64,000 bases of DNA, taken from the NCBI RefSeq assembly GCF_024763615.1, contig NC_077223.1, positions 48,918,627 through 48,982,626 of the forward strand, given 5' to 3'. A program made the position numbers and the translations under genes. This DNA comes from Phlebotomus papatasi (lineage: Eukaryota; Arthropoda; Insecta; Diptera; Psychodidae). This document shows, in pieces, positions 11,695 to 23,500 of this stretch. The notes below the pieces were generated by a model. It was not told where the DNA came from, searched no databases, and worked only from the letters and a program-made list of their open reading frames with translations. Every line of letters starts with the position of its first letter. Position 1 is the stretch's first letter.

Positions 11695-11947
11695 TACATT
11701 GGAAGCAATTTTCGTCTAAAATTGCCTTTGTTAAATTAATATTTCTGCCTACAGTGATAAGAGAAATTTCCTTTAAAAAAGATTTTTTTCTACAAAAATT
11801 GATCCTTATGGTGTCTACACACTATAATCAATTTTCGTCAAAAATTGCCTTTTTTAAAAAATTCTGACGTTTCTGCCTACAAAAATAGGAGAAATCTTCT
11901 TAAAAAAGGCATTTTTAAAGAAATTTCTACTAAGTGTTTAGAGGTCA
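11695..11947. mobile_element. PIF/Harbinger-like MITE, TGGCCTCT ends, TTA target site
   Basis: It starts TGGCCTCTTATACATT and ends AAGTGTTTAGAGGTCA, with TTA on both sides (11692-11694, 11948-11950). An internal TATGGTGTCTACACACTATA at about 11808 looks like a second start of the same family, so this may be two copies in tandem. Three-base TWA duplications are typical of PIF/Harbinger elements. Better-preserved relatives are at 33135-33239 and 39576-39685. Confidence 0.6.
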
Positions 11948-12275
11948 TTATGTGGTTAAGGCCTTAGAAATTTTTATACAAGTTACTGGCCTACAACTGA
12001 ATTAATGGTAAGCGACGCATCGTACATGAAGATTGGATCCTTACACCAAAAGAGGATTCTTTTTTGAAAATCATTCGTCGCTTTTACTTAATTATCTTGT
12101 GCAACAAAATCTTTTGCAAATTATTAGTAAAAAGCAACGAATGATTCTTAAGAAATCATTTTATTTTAGGTTGACGATATAACCTTCGTGGTCGATACAT
12201 AAATCACTTATCTTTTATCAATCCCCGCAAAGAAACCTTCTCGATTCGATAATATTTAGAAACAGATAATGCCCA

Positions 12276-12412
12276 AGGCACAATAACTTTTGTTTAGTAA
12301 ATATGTTTTTGACTTTTCAATGAGAGTGAGTGAGATCTAAATCTAGTCATCTCGCTCATTCCCATGGGAAATTTTGAGAACATGTTTACAAACAAAAGTT
12401 ATTGTGCGCTGC
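12276..12412. mobile_element. Palindromic MITE, GCACAATAACTTTTGTTT ends
   Basis: About 137 bp, almost entirely one inverted repeat: GCACAATAACTTTTGTTTAG at the left and AACAAAAGTTATTGTGCG at the right. The centre is rich in GAGTGAGTGAGATCT-like sequence. A second copy with the same ends and centre is at 19876-20012. Confidence 0.75.
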
Positions 12413-12605
12413 TCATAAAGGATCAATAAGTTTATCTCTTTAAATCTGTTCACAAAAATACGAAAACAAATAGGTCTTATTGGCAAGTATGGATGAGAAA
12501 CTTATCTTTGAAAAGCATATTTAATCGACAATACAAAAATTTTGTACATCTCTTTTTTGATATTGGAAAATATATCCATGTGTTTCTGCCCAATATCAAA
12601 TAGTA

Positions 12606-13764
12606 AGAGAGACTGAGGCAAAAAGTAACAAATTGAAAATTTGAAAATTCAATATCTTCCAAGATAAAAGACATAGCGGCTTAAATTTCTTTCCAGATGG
12701 CCTCCATAGACCTTCTTCAAAGTCGTAAGTTTCTTAGAATTCGAGCAAGGAATTCAGAAAAAAAATTGAAATTTTTAGTCCTATTTTTGAAATGCTTTCC
12801 TTACAACGGATATCAATTTTGACCTACTCATTTTCCAAAATTGATGCACTAGTAAATATTTCCTAAATGATTTGAATTCTTTGAATATGAAATCATTATC
12901 TATTTTAGAATTTCACAAAGATTCTTTTCTCCAGAAATCCTTTTATTAAAAATGACCACTTGGGGTAAAAAGTAACAAAAGGTGTGGAGCAAAAGTAACA
13001 AAGACCAAAGCAATTTCTGATGTCTCACAGCAAGAAGAAACGTCATTTCCGCGTCTCACCGCTTTTTGTTTGCATTGGTCAAACGATTTGCAGTCTTTTG
13101 TGTTTTTTTTTCTAAAATAGCTTGAAAATCGTTTTTATCGTTCAGTTAGAAAAAGTAGTGTTTTAAAAAGGTATAGACACTGAGAAAAAAAGAGGGTGCG
13201 ATTAACATTTTTTCCTCATAACATTAACACTTTTTAGGTGTAAAAATATATCAACATTTTTTAATGTTAATTTTACACCTTTTTAAGGGTAAAATGGGTA
13301 AAATTAACATGAAAAAAGATAACTTTAACCCCTAATACACCTAAAAAGGGTATTACTTACACCGATTTCGGATCAATACTGCAGGGTAAAATTAACATTT
13401 CCGGAATGTTATTTTAATTTTTTCGGATTTCTCTCAGTGGAGGAATAAATTTTCTATGAAAATATGTCACCTAGCTATTTTTTTTAAATTTACGAAAGCC
13501 CGTAATAAAGCAAATCAAAATATCATAATATCCCATTCCTGATACTATTTGCCCCAGGATTTTTGAGAATGGTCACAAAATTACCTTTTAGAAAACGGCT
13601 CGATAAACGTATTTCCATACAAAATAGAGGAGAATTACTTTCACAAAGTTGTAGAGCGGTAAATTTCCTATAAAACTATGTGCTAATTAGAAATTTCTGG
13701 GGCATTCGAGTACTTTGTAAAAAAATAAAATATCCGTTTTGTGACTTTTTGCCCCAGTCTCTCC
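12606..13764. mobile_element. TA-flanked element, AGAGAGACTGAGGCAAAAAG ends
   Basis: It begins AGAGAGACTGAGGCAAAAAG after TA and ends TTTGCCCCAGTCTCTCC before TA, with the two ends roughly inverse. The phrase AAAAGTAACAAA recurs near the left end and in the middle. A CACTGAGA MITE (13178-13439) is nested inside. A lone matching right end (TTTTTGCCCCAGTCTCTCC) is at about 21967-21985. Confidence 0.6.
13178..13439. mobile_element. CACTGAGA-family MITE, intact, inverse orientation
   Basis: This 262 bp copy starts CACTGAGAAAAAAAGAGGG and ends TTCGGATTTCTCTCAGTG. It includes the diagnostic GGATCAATACTGCAGGG segment and several TTAATTTTACACC-type words. It is nested in the 12606-13764 element and is the clearest intact copy in the window. 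Confidence 0.85.
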
Positions 13765-13847
13765 TAATACAAAAATTTTGTACAACTCTTTTTTGATATT
13801 GGAAAATATAATATATCCATGTGTCTCTGCCCAATATCAAATAGTAT

Positions 13848-14977
13848 AATTAAGAATTGCCTAAAGTCGATATCTATTACCGTTTCATCCCATTAAAGTC
13901 ATAAGCTCAACGCTAAAAATAAGATGTGTACATTGCCAAATGGTGCAATTTTGTATGTCAATTACGCAATATCGTCCGATTATTAAATATATATAAAAAT
14001 AAGTATATTGAATTGTTTCATAATTTACTAGAATTCACGTGTTAAATTTTTACGAAGAATTCACCAAAGAAATTGGTGAATCATTCAATATGGTGTTTCC
14101 CTTTTGTCTCGCAAATGACTTCCTCAGAGGAAGTCTTTCTTTATGGTGTCATTGGGCTGGCATTAAACGTTATTTGATTTCATTAAATAGACACTCACAG
14201 TGGGACATTCTGGAATCAAGAATCAAATTACTGTGGCCTCCTCACAATTCTTTGCGTGTAATCATGTGCTTATGAGGATTGTCTTATGGTGAAGACGCAC
14301 TGCCTTCTTCCTTAAAACGCACTCCGGATCTTGGATAGCAATTGGAGGTGCTCTTGGCATCGCAAACGGTTATCTCTTGGACGATATATCATTGAGGAGG
14401 GTGTATATCATTGACATATCATTGGTTAAGCACCCTTGGGGGTCTCATGGGAAGGAAAGGGCAACAACGTATTCGATTAATTGCGTTTGAAGGACAAAAC
14501 TGTTTTAGGACACTATATTTCGTAAATTATTTATAAAAAAATACTTGCTAAAGAATTGCATAAACTTATGTACTTACAAAAAAATCCTGATGATGTGTAA
14601 TATAAGTCAATTTTGACTAAGCGTAATATTAATGTAAATTTATAAAATATAACATTACGTCGACGTTACTTTACTTTTCATGAAACTGCCCCTGTCTCCC
14701 ACAATAAATTATTATTAAATGGGACATAGGATCTCGTACTATTTTGATATGATTTTTAATAACTTGATCAATTTTGATTGCGTGTAAAAATGATGTGTTC
14801 TTCGATGGGTTTTCATTACCTTTTCTGGTGAACTTTTTTCAATATTTTTAACAATATTTATTTACATTTTGAAAATTATTTATGTGACATGAGGCGATTA
14901 TTTTTCTTTAATAACTTTCTTTATACCTAGACACCTCTAGCGGAAATCTGATTTTTCTTTTACTTTGGGTCTGCGTA
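13848..14977. other. No gene seen
   Basis: A 78-codon frame at 14039-14275 has no recognisable features and is probably chance. The rest is AT-rich with no clear element ends. Confidence 0.4.
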
Positions 14978-15754
14978 GGGAAGACCGGGGTACATTTAGC
15001 CAGCAAATGAAGTTTTTTCTTCGCGCACATTTTGAAAAATGATAAGGTTATTCATGCAATTTTTGTAATTGTATCAAATTCATGCAAATATTCTGAAAAA
15101 AAAAACCATTTCACCATCACTTACAAATGGCACATTAGGGGAGAGCGCGCTACCTTCGGACAACTCAAGCTTCAGACAATTCAATTTTTTCTTTATTTTT
15201 CTTATGGATCTCACCCAAACCTCTCCTGAAAATTTAAGGCATTGGACTAGCTATTAAATTATAATATTTATAATAGATCAAATTCATTTATAACACATAG
15301 AAAAATATGAACTGTTCAATGTTTAAATCGTCTGAAGGTAGCGCACTTTCCCCTATTAGGAATATCGATAGTATTTTTTTTCATCTAACAATTTTCCAGA
15401 TATTAGTGACAAATCATGGGTAGTTTTAACTTACCACGGAATACTAGCTGTATCTGTTCCAAGGGCTGTTTAGTGCTTATCATCTTACATAAAAAAGTAG
15501 ATAGTTATTATCCAAGTGAAAAATATCTTTTAATTAACTATATTAACTCAAAAGTAGCATCAAAATTACAAATTTTATTTAAATAATGTTTCTAATTGTA
15601 GGATGATACTGTTTAGACTTATAAAATTTCATGGAATATGATTATGTCCTCTTACTTTCATTAAATAATTCTTTGCTCAATGTAAATTTTAAGGGAAACT
15701 ATAAAAACCTATTGGCAAATTCTACCTCTGTCTAAATGTACCCCGGTATCCCCA
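14978..15754. mobile_element. Element with GGGGTACATTTAG inverted ends
   Basis: The left end reads GGGAAGACCGGGGTACATTTA and the right end CTAAATGTACCCCGGTATCC, inverse to each other. The tip bases are slightly decayed, so the target duplication is not clean. A second, distinct element (15138-15353) is nested inside. No coding capacity is present. Confidence 0.65.
15138..15353. mobile_element. TA-GGGGA-type MITE, CTTCGGACAA word
   Basis: This 216 bp element is flanked by TA and starts GGGGAGAGCGCGCTACCTTC. It ends with the inverse form GAAGGTAGCGCACTTTCCCC. The words CTTCGGACAA and CTTCAGACAA lie about 18 bp apart at the left end. A partial homologue is at 23950-24135. Confidence 0.8.
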
Positions 15755-15867
15755 ATATAGATGAAATGTAAACCAGAATGTCTACAATTCAATTGATTAG
15801 TCAATTTAATATTTTATTTTGGAAAAGTTTGAGGTTGATCGGAGGACATGGTATATTTTAGAATTAT

Positions 15868-15899
15868 ATTAGGTGAGATTGCTGGGAATCTCACCTAAT
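15868..15899. repeat. Perfect 13 bp hairpin
   Basis: ATTAGGTGAGATT and its exact inverse AATCTCACCTAAT are separated by GCTGGG. A similar hairpin with TAGGTGTGATT arms is at 48545-48573. Confidence 0.7.
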
Positions 15900-16032
15900 A
15901 CCCTCCAAGTCTTAAACTTATCGATTCAACATCTCTGAATAATGGTTTCTGTTATGATCCTATGATCTTAAGTAACTCTCTAAGAAATTTTTTTTAAGAA
16001 AACTTAATTGCTACATCCAATCATTTAATGTC

Positions 16033-16771
16033 TATTAGAACGATTGGAACACCGAGGTGTATCATTCATTTGTATTTTTGGGAAAGGCAAAACTTGTTAA
16101 ATATTATAGGCTATATAGGTCTCAATCGTTCATACTGCTAAAAAACACCGAATTCGCCTCTGTTTGTTTTTCTAATGTTTGAGGGATTAGGTGTTCCATT
16201 GATTTTGTTTAGTATTAGTTTCATTTTATTGTTGATTTCCAACCAGGGAAAATCATCTCGTCTGTAAGGGGTTACGACGAGGCAATTTTCGCTGACCGAA
16301 AATCAGCAATAAAAATGAAACCGATAAACAAAACTTGTAAAACGCCTTACATCTAACCTTCGAAAAGCCAGCAGAGGCTGATTTGGTGTATTTTTTGTCT
16401 CTATGAACGATAATGACAAAAATAGCACAAAAATTTAAGCAATTTTATCATCGACGAATGACGGATAATTTTGACTCTATTGAAAAATATTATGTTTGAG
16501 TATTGTAGTTTCTTGTTACAGAACGATTTTGTTTAAAAAAAAGTTGGAAGTATGAAAAATAATTAAAATGATTTTTCAATATGAGAATTTAAAAATTCGT
16601 GATATTTGAGCTTAAAAATTTAGCAAATAGCTGGAGACTTGCAAAAAATATCCTAGATTCCTTCAACCTTCTACTTTGCAATTACGTACAGACATAAGAA
16701 AAAAAACTTTAGATAGTCTGAAAAAAATATTTTCTTTATGGGACACCGGTGTTCCAATCGTCCTTAAAGGG
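16033..16771. mobile_element. piggyBac-like element, left tip lost
   Basis: The right end is intact: CACCGGTGTTCCAATCGTCC, CTTAAAGGG, then TTAA at 16772-16775. The left side starts inside the inverted repeat (AGAACGATTGGAACACCG), so the CCCTTTA tip is missing. The interior (about 16300-16520) is homologous to 47120-47360 in the larger relative. No transposase frame was found. Confidence 0.65.
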
Positions 16772-16775
16772 TTAA

Positions 16776-17400
16776 TATACAAATTTGGAATAGATTTCTT
16801 ATGACTTAAGAATATGAACCAGTTTAATCAGTAGTACACTGCATGCACCTTAAAACTGTATGAAGAGGAGAATTTTCTAAGTTTTCTATCGTTTCTGCCT
16901 TCGTTTGATCTTGAATTAATTTAGTTATAATGTTGGGAGAATTAACCAGTTCACCTACTACTCTAAGCCATTATCTTTTAATGGAGACGCCTTAAAGCGG
17001 TCTTCAGACTAGAGGTTTAGCCCAGTTACCCAAGGTCTCATAATCCTAAATGGCAATCAATTTTAATGTTCTTTCAGAATCTAACAGGTCATTTGTCCTT
17101 AATAATCCAATCCTAAGTTAAATTTTCCAGAATATCTTGAAATATAAGAAATTATAACAATTAAGCCATAATGGCTGAGCCTTATATCCTAGACAGAGTT
17201 ACGTCTTAAGCATTGGCTTAAGCCGAGAGAATGCTTAGTGGAAAATAATGGAATAGTAGTTTAACCATTATTGCGAATATAAATGCGCTAAGCCGTCTCT
17301 CGGATAATCCTCAGGTCTGTCGAGGCCCTTAGGTATGAAGCCTGTATAATGTTGCTGTGAAATACTGAATAAACCTTTGTATATGCATGAGCTACAAATC
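16776..17400. repeat. AAGCC-word repeat region
   Basis: Several AAGCC / TAAGCCGAGAG-type words occur in both orientations (16965-17060 and 17161-17330), matching the fragment at 9797-9900. It is likely one or two decayed inverted-repeat elements. No gene is evident. Confidence 0.35.
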
Positions 17401-17956
17401 GAGTATACTGTAGTGATACTCACTTCAGTCTTATTTTTTCTCGTGCTGTTCGATTGAGAAGAAGTATTTGCGTCATGTCACTGTGTTGCTGCAAGCCAAA
17501 ACAGGGCGAATTGGAGAACTTCAGGATGCATGGAAAAACCACTGGCTCCCTCTCATATGTCACTTCCCTTCCATGTGATAGAGGGGAAGTGCATAATGAG
17601 TGGGGAGAAACCGCAGGAGAGGTAGAGAAGGAAAAAAGCAACAATTGCAGCAATAGAATCTCTAGGGGTTGTTTTCCAAATAGGGTCTGTGATGTTGTAA
17701 GGCAGAACGAGAGATCCTACAATGACAAGAGAGCAAGTGAAAGAGAAAAATATGCAGAGAACACAGGGGAAAATGCATAGATTTCTCTATAAGTCACCCT
17801 ATCTCTCAAACCATCCCCTTGGGGGTCTACCAACATATCCTCAATGGACTTTTGCCAAAGGAGTTTAAGAGAGAAAGGCTCAACAATTGTGAGAGTGTTG
17901 CTCACGATGAGAGAATACCATCCCCTCCATGAAATGTATGACCAGTTGAATAGCTT
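17401..17956 (+). promoter_or_regulatory. Proximal upstream region of scratch (candidate)
   Basis: This is less AT-rich and repeat-free sequence directly upstream of the presumed promoter. An open frame of 108 codons at 17454-17780 has no recognisable features and is low in complexity. Its position suggests cis-regulatory content, but no specific binding site is claimed. Confidence 0.35.
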
Positions 17957-18020
17957 TATAAGGGGAGTGCGCACACGGGTTGGATTCAAAAGTGTTTCAG
18001 GGTTGGTGTCGTTCGGTTCG
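17957..18020 (+). promoter_or_regulatory. Candidate core promoter of scratch: TATA box and DPE
   Basis: TATAAGGGG starts at 17957. About 31 bp downstream is TTCAAAAG, a weak initiator whose A at 17988 would be +1. The downstream promoter element consensus RGWYV is then met by GGTTC at 18015-18019, exactly +28 to +32. The spacing of both elements fits insect rules. The initiator itself is poor, and start-site data would settle it. Confidence 0.45.
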
Positions 18021-18997
18021 TAGTTCTTCTCTATTTCAATTTTCTATATATTCACACATACCAAAATATACTCCACAAAGCTCAGAGATTTTTTCCTTCT
18101 CACTGCAACTTTAATCCATCTATCAGTCTAGATTATCAGTTTCTTTCGCGATAATTCAAAATCTTAATTTAAAAACATAAATCTTTTGATCTGTTTTTCT
18201 CTCACAACGATAAAAAAAAGTAGTGAAAATCGCAAAATTTTCGTTCAAGTGGTGAGAAAATAACTTTGAAAAGAGGTTCAATGAACATTTTAAAGACAAT
18301 TTCTTGTCTTGGAATAGACAGTTCTTAAATGTATCTCTTATCACTAGAGAAAAACTAATCAAGAGAGACAATTAAATCAAGTTTATAAGTATAAAAAAAA
18401 TATAGTGTAGTGCAAAAAGTGATTGAGACACTTTTAAAGTTACTGAGAACAAAAATCAAGATACAGAAGCAATAAAAGTATCGACCAGAAAGCAATAAAT
18501 TCGAGTGAAATATCTCTGTGCAAAGAGTGTTTGTTGAGCGCGAAGGGCAAAAAAAAAAAAACGAAAAAAAAGGAAGTGAAATTGATCCAAGGAATCGGTG
18601 AATTCCAAGTGGAGAACATTTCTCGATGGACGCAAAGGTTGATGAAATTCGATCCAAATACAGCAAAAAGAGTACTGCGAAGAATCCATGGCAAAATACA
18701 CTCATTCACCATGAGACCATCCTTCGACTCCTGCCTACATTAATCTGGACAACTACGGCTGATATGGCTGAAAAAGTGCCAGGTCCTGGTATTCATCAGT
18801 AAACAAATTACACTTCTAACTAAAAAAAAACCTTATTTCTGAGGCAGTCCCTCAAAACCGACCCGTTTTGCAATAAAATCGCGTCTTTGTGACATTTTCA
18901 AAAGTGAATGAAAACAAGAGATAATCCCCTCTTGATTGTGGACGTAAAAGATTAGGAAACAATTTAATCCAAAATACGAGAAGAGATTTCTCCTAGA
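17988..18997 (+). other. Probable 5' UTR of scratch
   Basis: About 1 kb of A-rich sequence separates the presumed start site from the initiator ATG. It contains upstream ATGs, including a 70-codon Lys-rich frame at 18531-18743 that could dampen translation. An in-frame stop (TAA at 18965) precedes the start codon. An unseen intron in this stretch cannot be excluded. Confidence 0.45.
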
Positions 18998-19283
18998 ATG
19001 CCACGGTGTTTGATGGCCAAAAAATGGAAAGCCTATCCGTGGCCTGATCGCGAAGAACCGGCACCGGTTGTGGAGGAGGAAGAGGAGATCGAGATTGATG
19101 TTGTTGGTGACTCACCGGCAGCAGTGGCATCTACTGCGGCATCTGTGACGACCACTGGGAAGACCACTGTAGCTGTGGTGGCCTCCTGCTGGGGACCCTC
19201 GTCACCAACGGCTGGCGCCACGGCCCCCAGTCCACCCCCACACTCACCGGAAGCAACTCGTGGCTCGACAATTCTGTACAATG
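18998..19283 (+). CDS. scrt: scratch, coding exon 1 (SNAG motif)
   Basis: The exon encodes residues 1-95 plus the first base of codon 96. The protein starts MPRCLMAKKWKAYPW, a SNAG-type N-terminus that recruits co-repressors in Snail/Scratch/Gfi proteins. An acidic run (EEEEEIEID) and an Ala/Ser/Thr/Pro-rich low-complexity stretch follow. The start is chosen because it places the SNAG motif at the very N-terminus, has A at -3, and follows an in-frame stop at 18965. The exon ends at a strong donor, ATG|GTAAGT (19284). Phase-1 joining to the acceptor at 50774 gives ...ILYNG-YGHD... without a break. The SNAG match is by eye. That this exon belongs to the zinc-finger exon 31 kb away is inferred from phase, strand and family architecture. 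Confidence 0.85.
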
Positions 19284-19499
19284 GTAAGTTAGCTATAGTT
19301 CTATAATGATTTTTTTTCTGTGAAAATATGACATAGGGGAATCTTGGGTAGATTCCCAAAGGGCAGTTCTGAACACACTCTTTCAATGTCTCTTTTCAAA
19401 AAATTGAAAACAATCAGAAATATACAAATGTTTTAAGAAGGAAGAAGGTAGGTGCAGATCTGCCAAATGAAGTGTATAAATCTACCCCGGATTTGTTGC

Positions 19500-19875
19500 G
19501 ATAAGTAAATATAAACTGTGACAAACTTTTTTTAATTGATTACACAAACATTTTGTGTATTATTACACAGCCACACGTAATGTTTGTATATTTTTGGGTA
19601 CAAATTTTGTATTACGAAACAAGAATCATTATGTTTTATCTCTTTTCCTTTCTCATTTCTATTTCTTCTCATTATTTGTATTAAATTTGTCTGAGTGAAT
19701 TTCAGGTTCTAAAAATAATCACAAAACAGTTAAAAAATCAACTGTTGAACATTACATGAAGAGTTTAATTATACAAATAGTACCTACATTTTTTGTAACA
19801 TTACTATGATAATTTTTGTACAACAGTAAAATAACGATCAACAATGATCGTTGATCTTTTTTACTGTGTAATGAC
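19500..19875. repeat. TACAAA/TTTGTA word-rich region
   Basis: Many short palindromic words occur, such as ACACAAACATTTTGTGT, TACAAATTTTGTA and TTTTTGTACAAC, and the region closes with TTTTTTACTGTGTA. The same closing phrase ends the word-rich region at 40130-40980. It is probably a decayed inverted-repeat element. Ends are not defined. Confidence 0.35.
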
Positions 19876-20012
19876 CAGCGCACAATAACTTTTGTTTGTA
19901 AACATGTTTTCAAAAATTTCTATAAGAGTGAGCGAGATGACTAGATCTAGATCTCACTCACTCTCATTGAAATGTGAAAAACATGTTTACTAAACAAAAG
20001 TTATTGTGCGTT
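19876..20012. mobile_element. Palindromic MITE, GCACAATAACTTTTGTTT ends
   Basis: Second copy of the 12276-12412 family. The ends GCACAATAACTTTTGTTTG and AACAAAAGTTATTGTGCG are inverse, and the centre repeats GAGATGACTAGATCTAGATC-like sequence. Confidence 0.75.
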
Positions 20013-20375
20013 GGGCATAAGATAAAACATTAAAGCTGGAAAATTTCGTCGTAAAAAATATTTACCAAAAATAACAATATGAAAATCGTTTCTGAGATTT
20101 AACGGAAGAAACTTTCGAAGGCATGACAAATTTATACTAACCACGATGTCACATATAAGAAAAAATTTTAATAATCTGAACAATCTGAAGTACAAGAATG
20201 TCAAAAAAGATAGCAAGTGTTTGATCTTGCCTCGCACTCGCACTTTCCAATTGCGAACACAGCCGTACAAAGTTGGCAGGCATGGAAACTATTCGAAACT
20301 GCCCGAACCATAGTTGGCACGCATGGAAAATTGCTCGAATTGCTTTTCAGATGGTTCAGGAAACAACTAAATATA

Positions 20376-20578
20376 GGGGAAGGTGGGACTATTTTGATCT
20401 GCAAGGTAACAATATAGTACTAAATTTTCTCAAATATTTTCTAAAGGAAGCTGGGTCTTTCAATTATTTTATGTAGCTGTACAATTGTTTTGTAGAATTA
20501 ATTACATTGCATTAAGGACTAATATTCTTCAGAAACATGCAAAAAAAAACCGTATATCAATATAGCCCCAGCTCCTCC
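20376..20578. mobile_element. TA-GGGGA-type MITE
   Basis: This 203 bp element starts GGGGAAGGTGGGACTATTTT and ends with the imperfect inverse ATATAGCCCCAGCTCCTCC, with TA on both sides. The ends match at most positions but are decayed. Confidence 0.55.
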
Positions 20579-20580
20579 TA

Positions 20581-23500
20581 TCTTTCTATACATCATTTTT
20601 TTCCATTTGAAATTTAGCATTCGTCTTTTCTTAAATAATATTATCGTTACTTCCACTTTTAAAAGCAAGTGCCACTTCCCAAAAAACAAATCACACTTTT
20701 CAAGTTTCCATGAAAAAAAATTAGCAATAAAACTTTGGAAAGCATGCCTGATGATCTAATACCGATTATTCCTAGTATATGCATAACTTTTTCGTGTTAT
20801 TGTTTAAGTTAGAATTGCTTCGTTATTTACAAGATGTTTAATACAATGTAATAAGTAAATAGAGTATGGAAATAATCTTAAATTCAGAAATTATTATACA
20901 ACATGATATATTTTAAGCATTTTAAGTATACTCTTCCACAATCACACCTCTTTAGCAGAGGCATAAACTGGTTTTGAGTTTCACTATGACAAAATTTTGA
21001 AATATAATGATAAAATTCAATAATATTGTAAAACCTGATTTTAATAACGTAAAAACTAAACATATAGGATACAATATAAATTCACATAAATGAATAAAAT
21101 TTAAAAATATGGGAATTTTTAAAAATTGACAAAAAGCATTGCAAAATAAAATCGATAGTTAATCATATGGGATATTATAAGGCACTTAATAAGCCCAAAC
21201 AGAAGTAGATTCTGATTCTCCAATAGTGTCTTGGATAAAAGGTAAATGGAACTCTATTTGCACAAAAAATCGTTGAAGTTTGAAGAATTCAAATTCAATT
21301 TCGAATTTTCATACTAAATTTTCGAACAAGTTGGGGAAAATGTATCAAATATCACACTAAAAAGCTTGCAAAAGAGTTACTCAGTGATTATGGAGTGATT
21401 AAATACTGGGGCGAGAACAGTAAACGTCGTTGTTCAGTTTTTTTTCCTCACAACAATGTGAAGACCGTCACATTTTGACACTTGAGCACTTCGAAATTCG
21501 AACAGGATGTAATTTTTGCCACCTTGCGAAAGTATTAAGAAAAGAAAGTATTTTTTTGGATCTTCAAATAGATTTTCGAATTTTTCAAGATCTACTTCTG
21601 TACGGAAATAATGTCTCTAGACATAAATTTTTGAAGATATAAATTCTAGAAAACATTTTTGTCTTCTGAAGTTTGCAAGCATTGTAATGAATCAATATTA
21701 TCTCACAAATTAAACTAATTAATAGTTAAATGGATCAATAATACACCGATTAGCATACACAAAAATACCAAATAGTACTTTGATATTTTTAACTAAATAT
21801 CGAGCATGCCTCTTAACATTCCGATCCGGGGTGCTCTCCCCTTATAAATATTTTAAGGAATAAGAAAGGAAGTCTTTACTTCAATAAAATTATGGTTTCC
21901 TCAATATTGCTTCTAATCTAAGGCAACCTATAACATCCCAATGTCTAATACTTTTCGCGACCAATTTTTGCCCCAGTCTCTCCTAATTATTATTTTGAAC
22001 TTAAAATATTCTAAATTTAAAATATATGTAGCTTGAATTTAATTTTTATCGCGGCGCAATTTATGAATGTATTTTTTGTAAAAAATTTTGGTATTAAACG
22101 CCACATTACTAGGTCGTAGGTTTTTTTTGTCCATTTAAGGAATATAAAAACGGAAAGGAAACTATAATGATTTATAGTTTATTTATATTTATAAATAATG
22201 ATTTAGAAGAAACTATTCAACGCGACACATTTGTATAAAACACCAAATCTCTATTATTTGAATAATTCTTAAACGTATTAACTATTTTAGGAATAATTCT
22301 AAAACAAAAAGATGTTCAAAAAACGACTTTAAATTTCTAGAAATAGTTTTCTATTCGTTTTTTTTTGTCTATACAGTTTCTTTAACAAAATGCAGAGACT
22401 AGCAGATAGCATTGACATGAAATCAAAACCTTCTCAAAGACGCCCTTAAATGGCAACCCCTACTCAACAATTTTTCTTATTCAATATTTCATGTGACTAT
22501 AGTAGCTTCTTGAGCCAACTTTTGTGGCTCATTGCAAGAAGTGGGCGAAGCAAAAGGGTGGCCTGACAATCAAGCAAACAAGACTCTAAAGCCAGAGGAT
22601 ATTCACTTAGACAAATTGCAAACAAGTGATCAATTATTGACCATTTCATGACTGCTCCCATCACTGACATACAAGACGGACGTCTCTCTGGGCAATAATA
22701 GCATCAAGCCACCCAACTCCAAGCCATTAGCAAATAGTGGATGAATTTTTGATTTTTCTATTACTTCACTCCACATCTCAAATGATCTTTCATGGTGTTT
22801 TCCGCCTTCACGAATCATTTTCCAGCGTTAACTCCTTTTGGGTTCAAAGTTTGTTTGAGTCCAAAGAATAGATACGTGTATTAATGATGTACGATGGCCA
22901 CAAATAGCTATTCTATTGTCTATAATTTAGACACTGTACAATTTGTCGTGCTGAGGATTTTTTTTTTAAATACCATACCATATAGTCATTTATTGACTGA
23001 GTCAATAACTCACCATCTAACAACAAATGTTCAATTTCATTTTAGAAATAAAGAACGAAAATATGGCACTCTCAATTTCTGCTCGAACAGTATATTTCCA
23101 AAAAGTTCATTAAGTATTCATACTGGTTGGTAGAAAGAAAATTCCATAAAACATTGGTATTACGCTACCATGCAATTGTCTATGAGGTTCTAATTAAAAT
23201 TTAGGAGATTGTTATCCACAGTTGATTAAAATAAATAAATTTAAAAAAATGACTTAGACAGAGTTTCTTTGGAATTTGAAACTAGTCTTTGATGAAAATT
23301 CTTGATTTCTACGAGATTTTCTTTTGTTTTTGAACCGTGAAAAAATAATAAAAGAAAATAATTAAAAATTAGGCAAATTGGCTGTAAAAAGTATAATCTA
23401 AACAACTGTTTATAAATTATTAGTACCTACACTTCACGTTGATAAAACATACAATTTAACCGTTTCTATTAGTGGTAAATATTTTCTGAGAAGCGGTGTG

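Larger units (their letters stand above)
12527..13847. repeat. About 80 bp direct repeats flanking an inserted element
   Basis: The block ACAAAAATTTTGTACATCTC...CCAATATCAAATAGTA occurs at about 12532-12605 and again at about 13768-13847, in the same orientation and almost identical. Between the copies lies the 12606-13764 element. The repeats are much longer than any transposase target duplication, so a local duplication or repeat-mediated event is implied. Confidence 0.75.

Noticed and set aside
17454..17780. Open frame of 108 codons upstream of scratch
   Set aside because: Lies before the likely transcription start and has no recognisable features. Its openness follows from AG-rich sequence.
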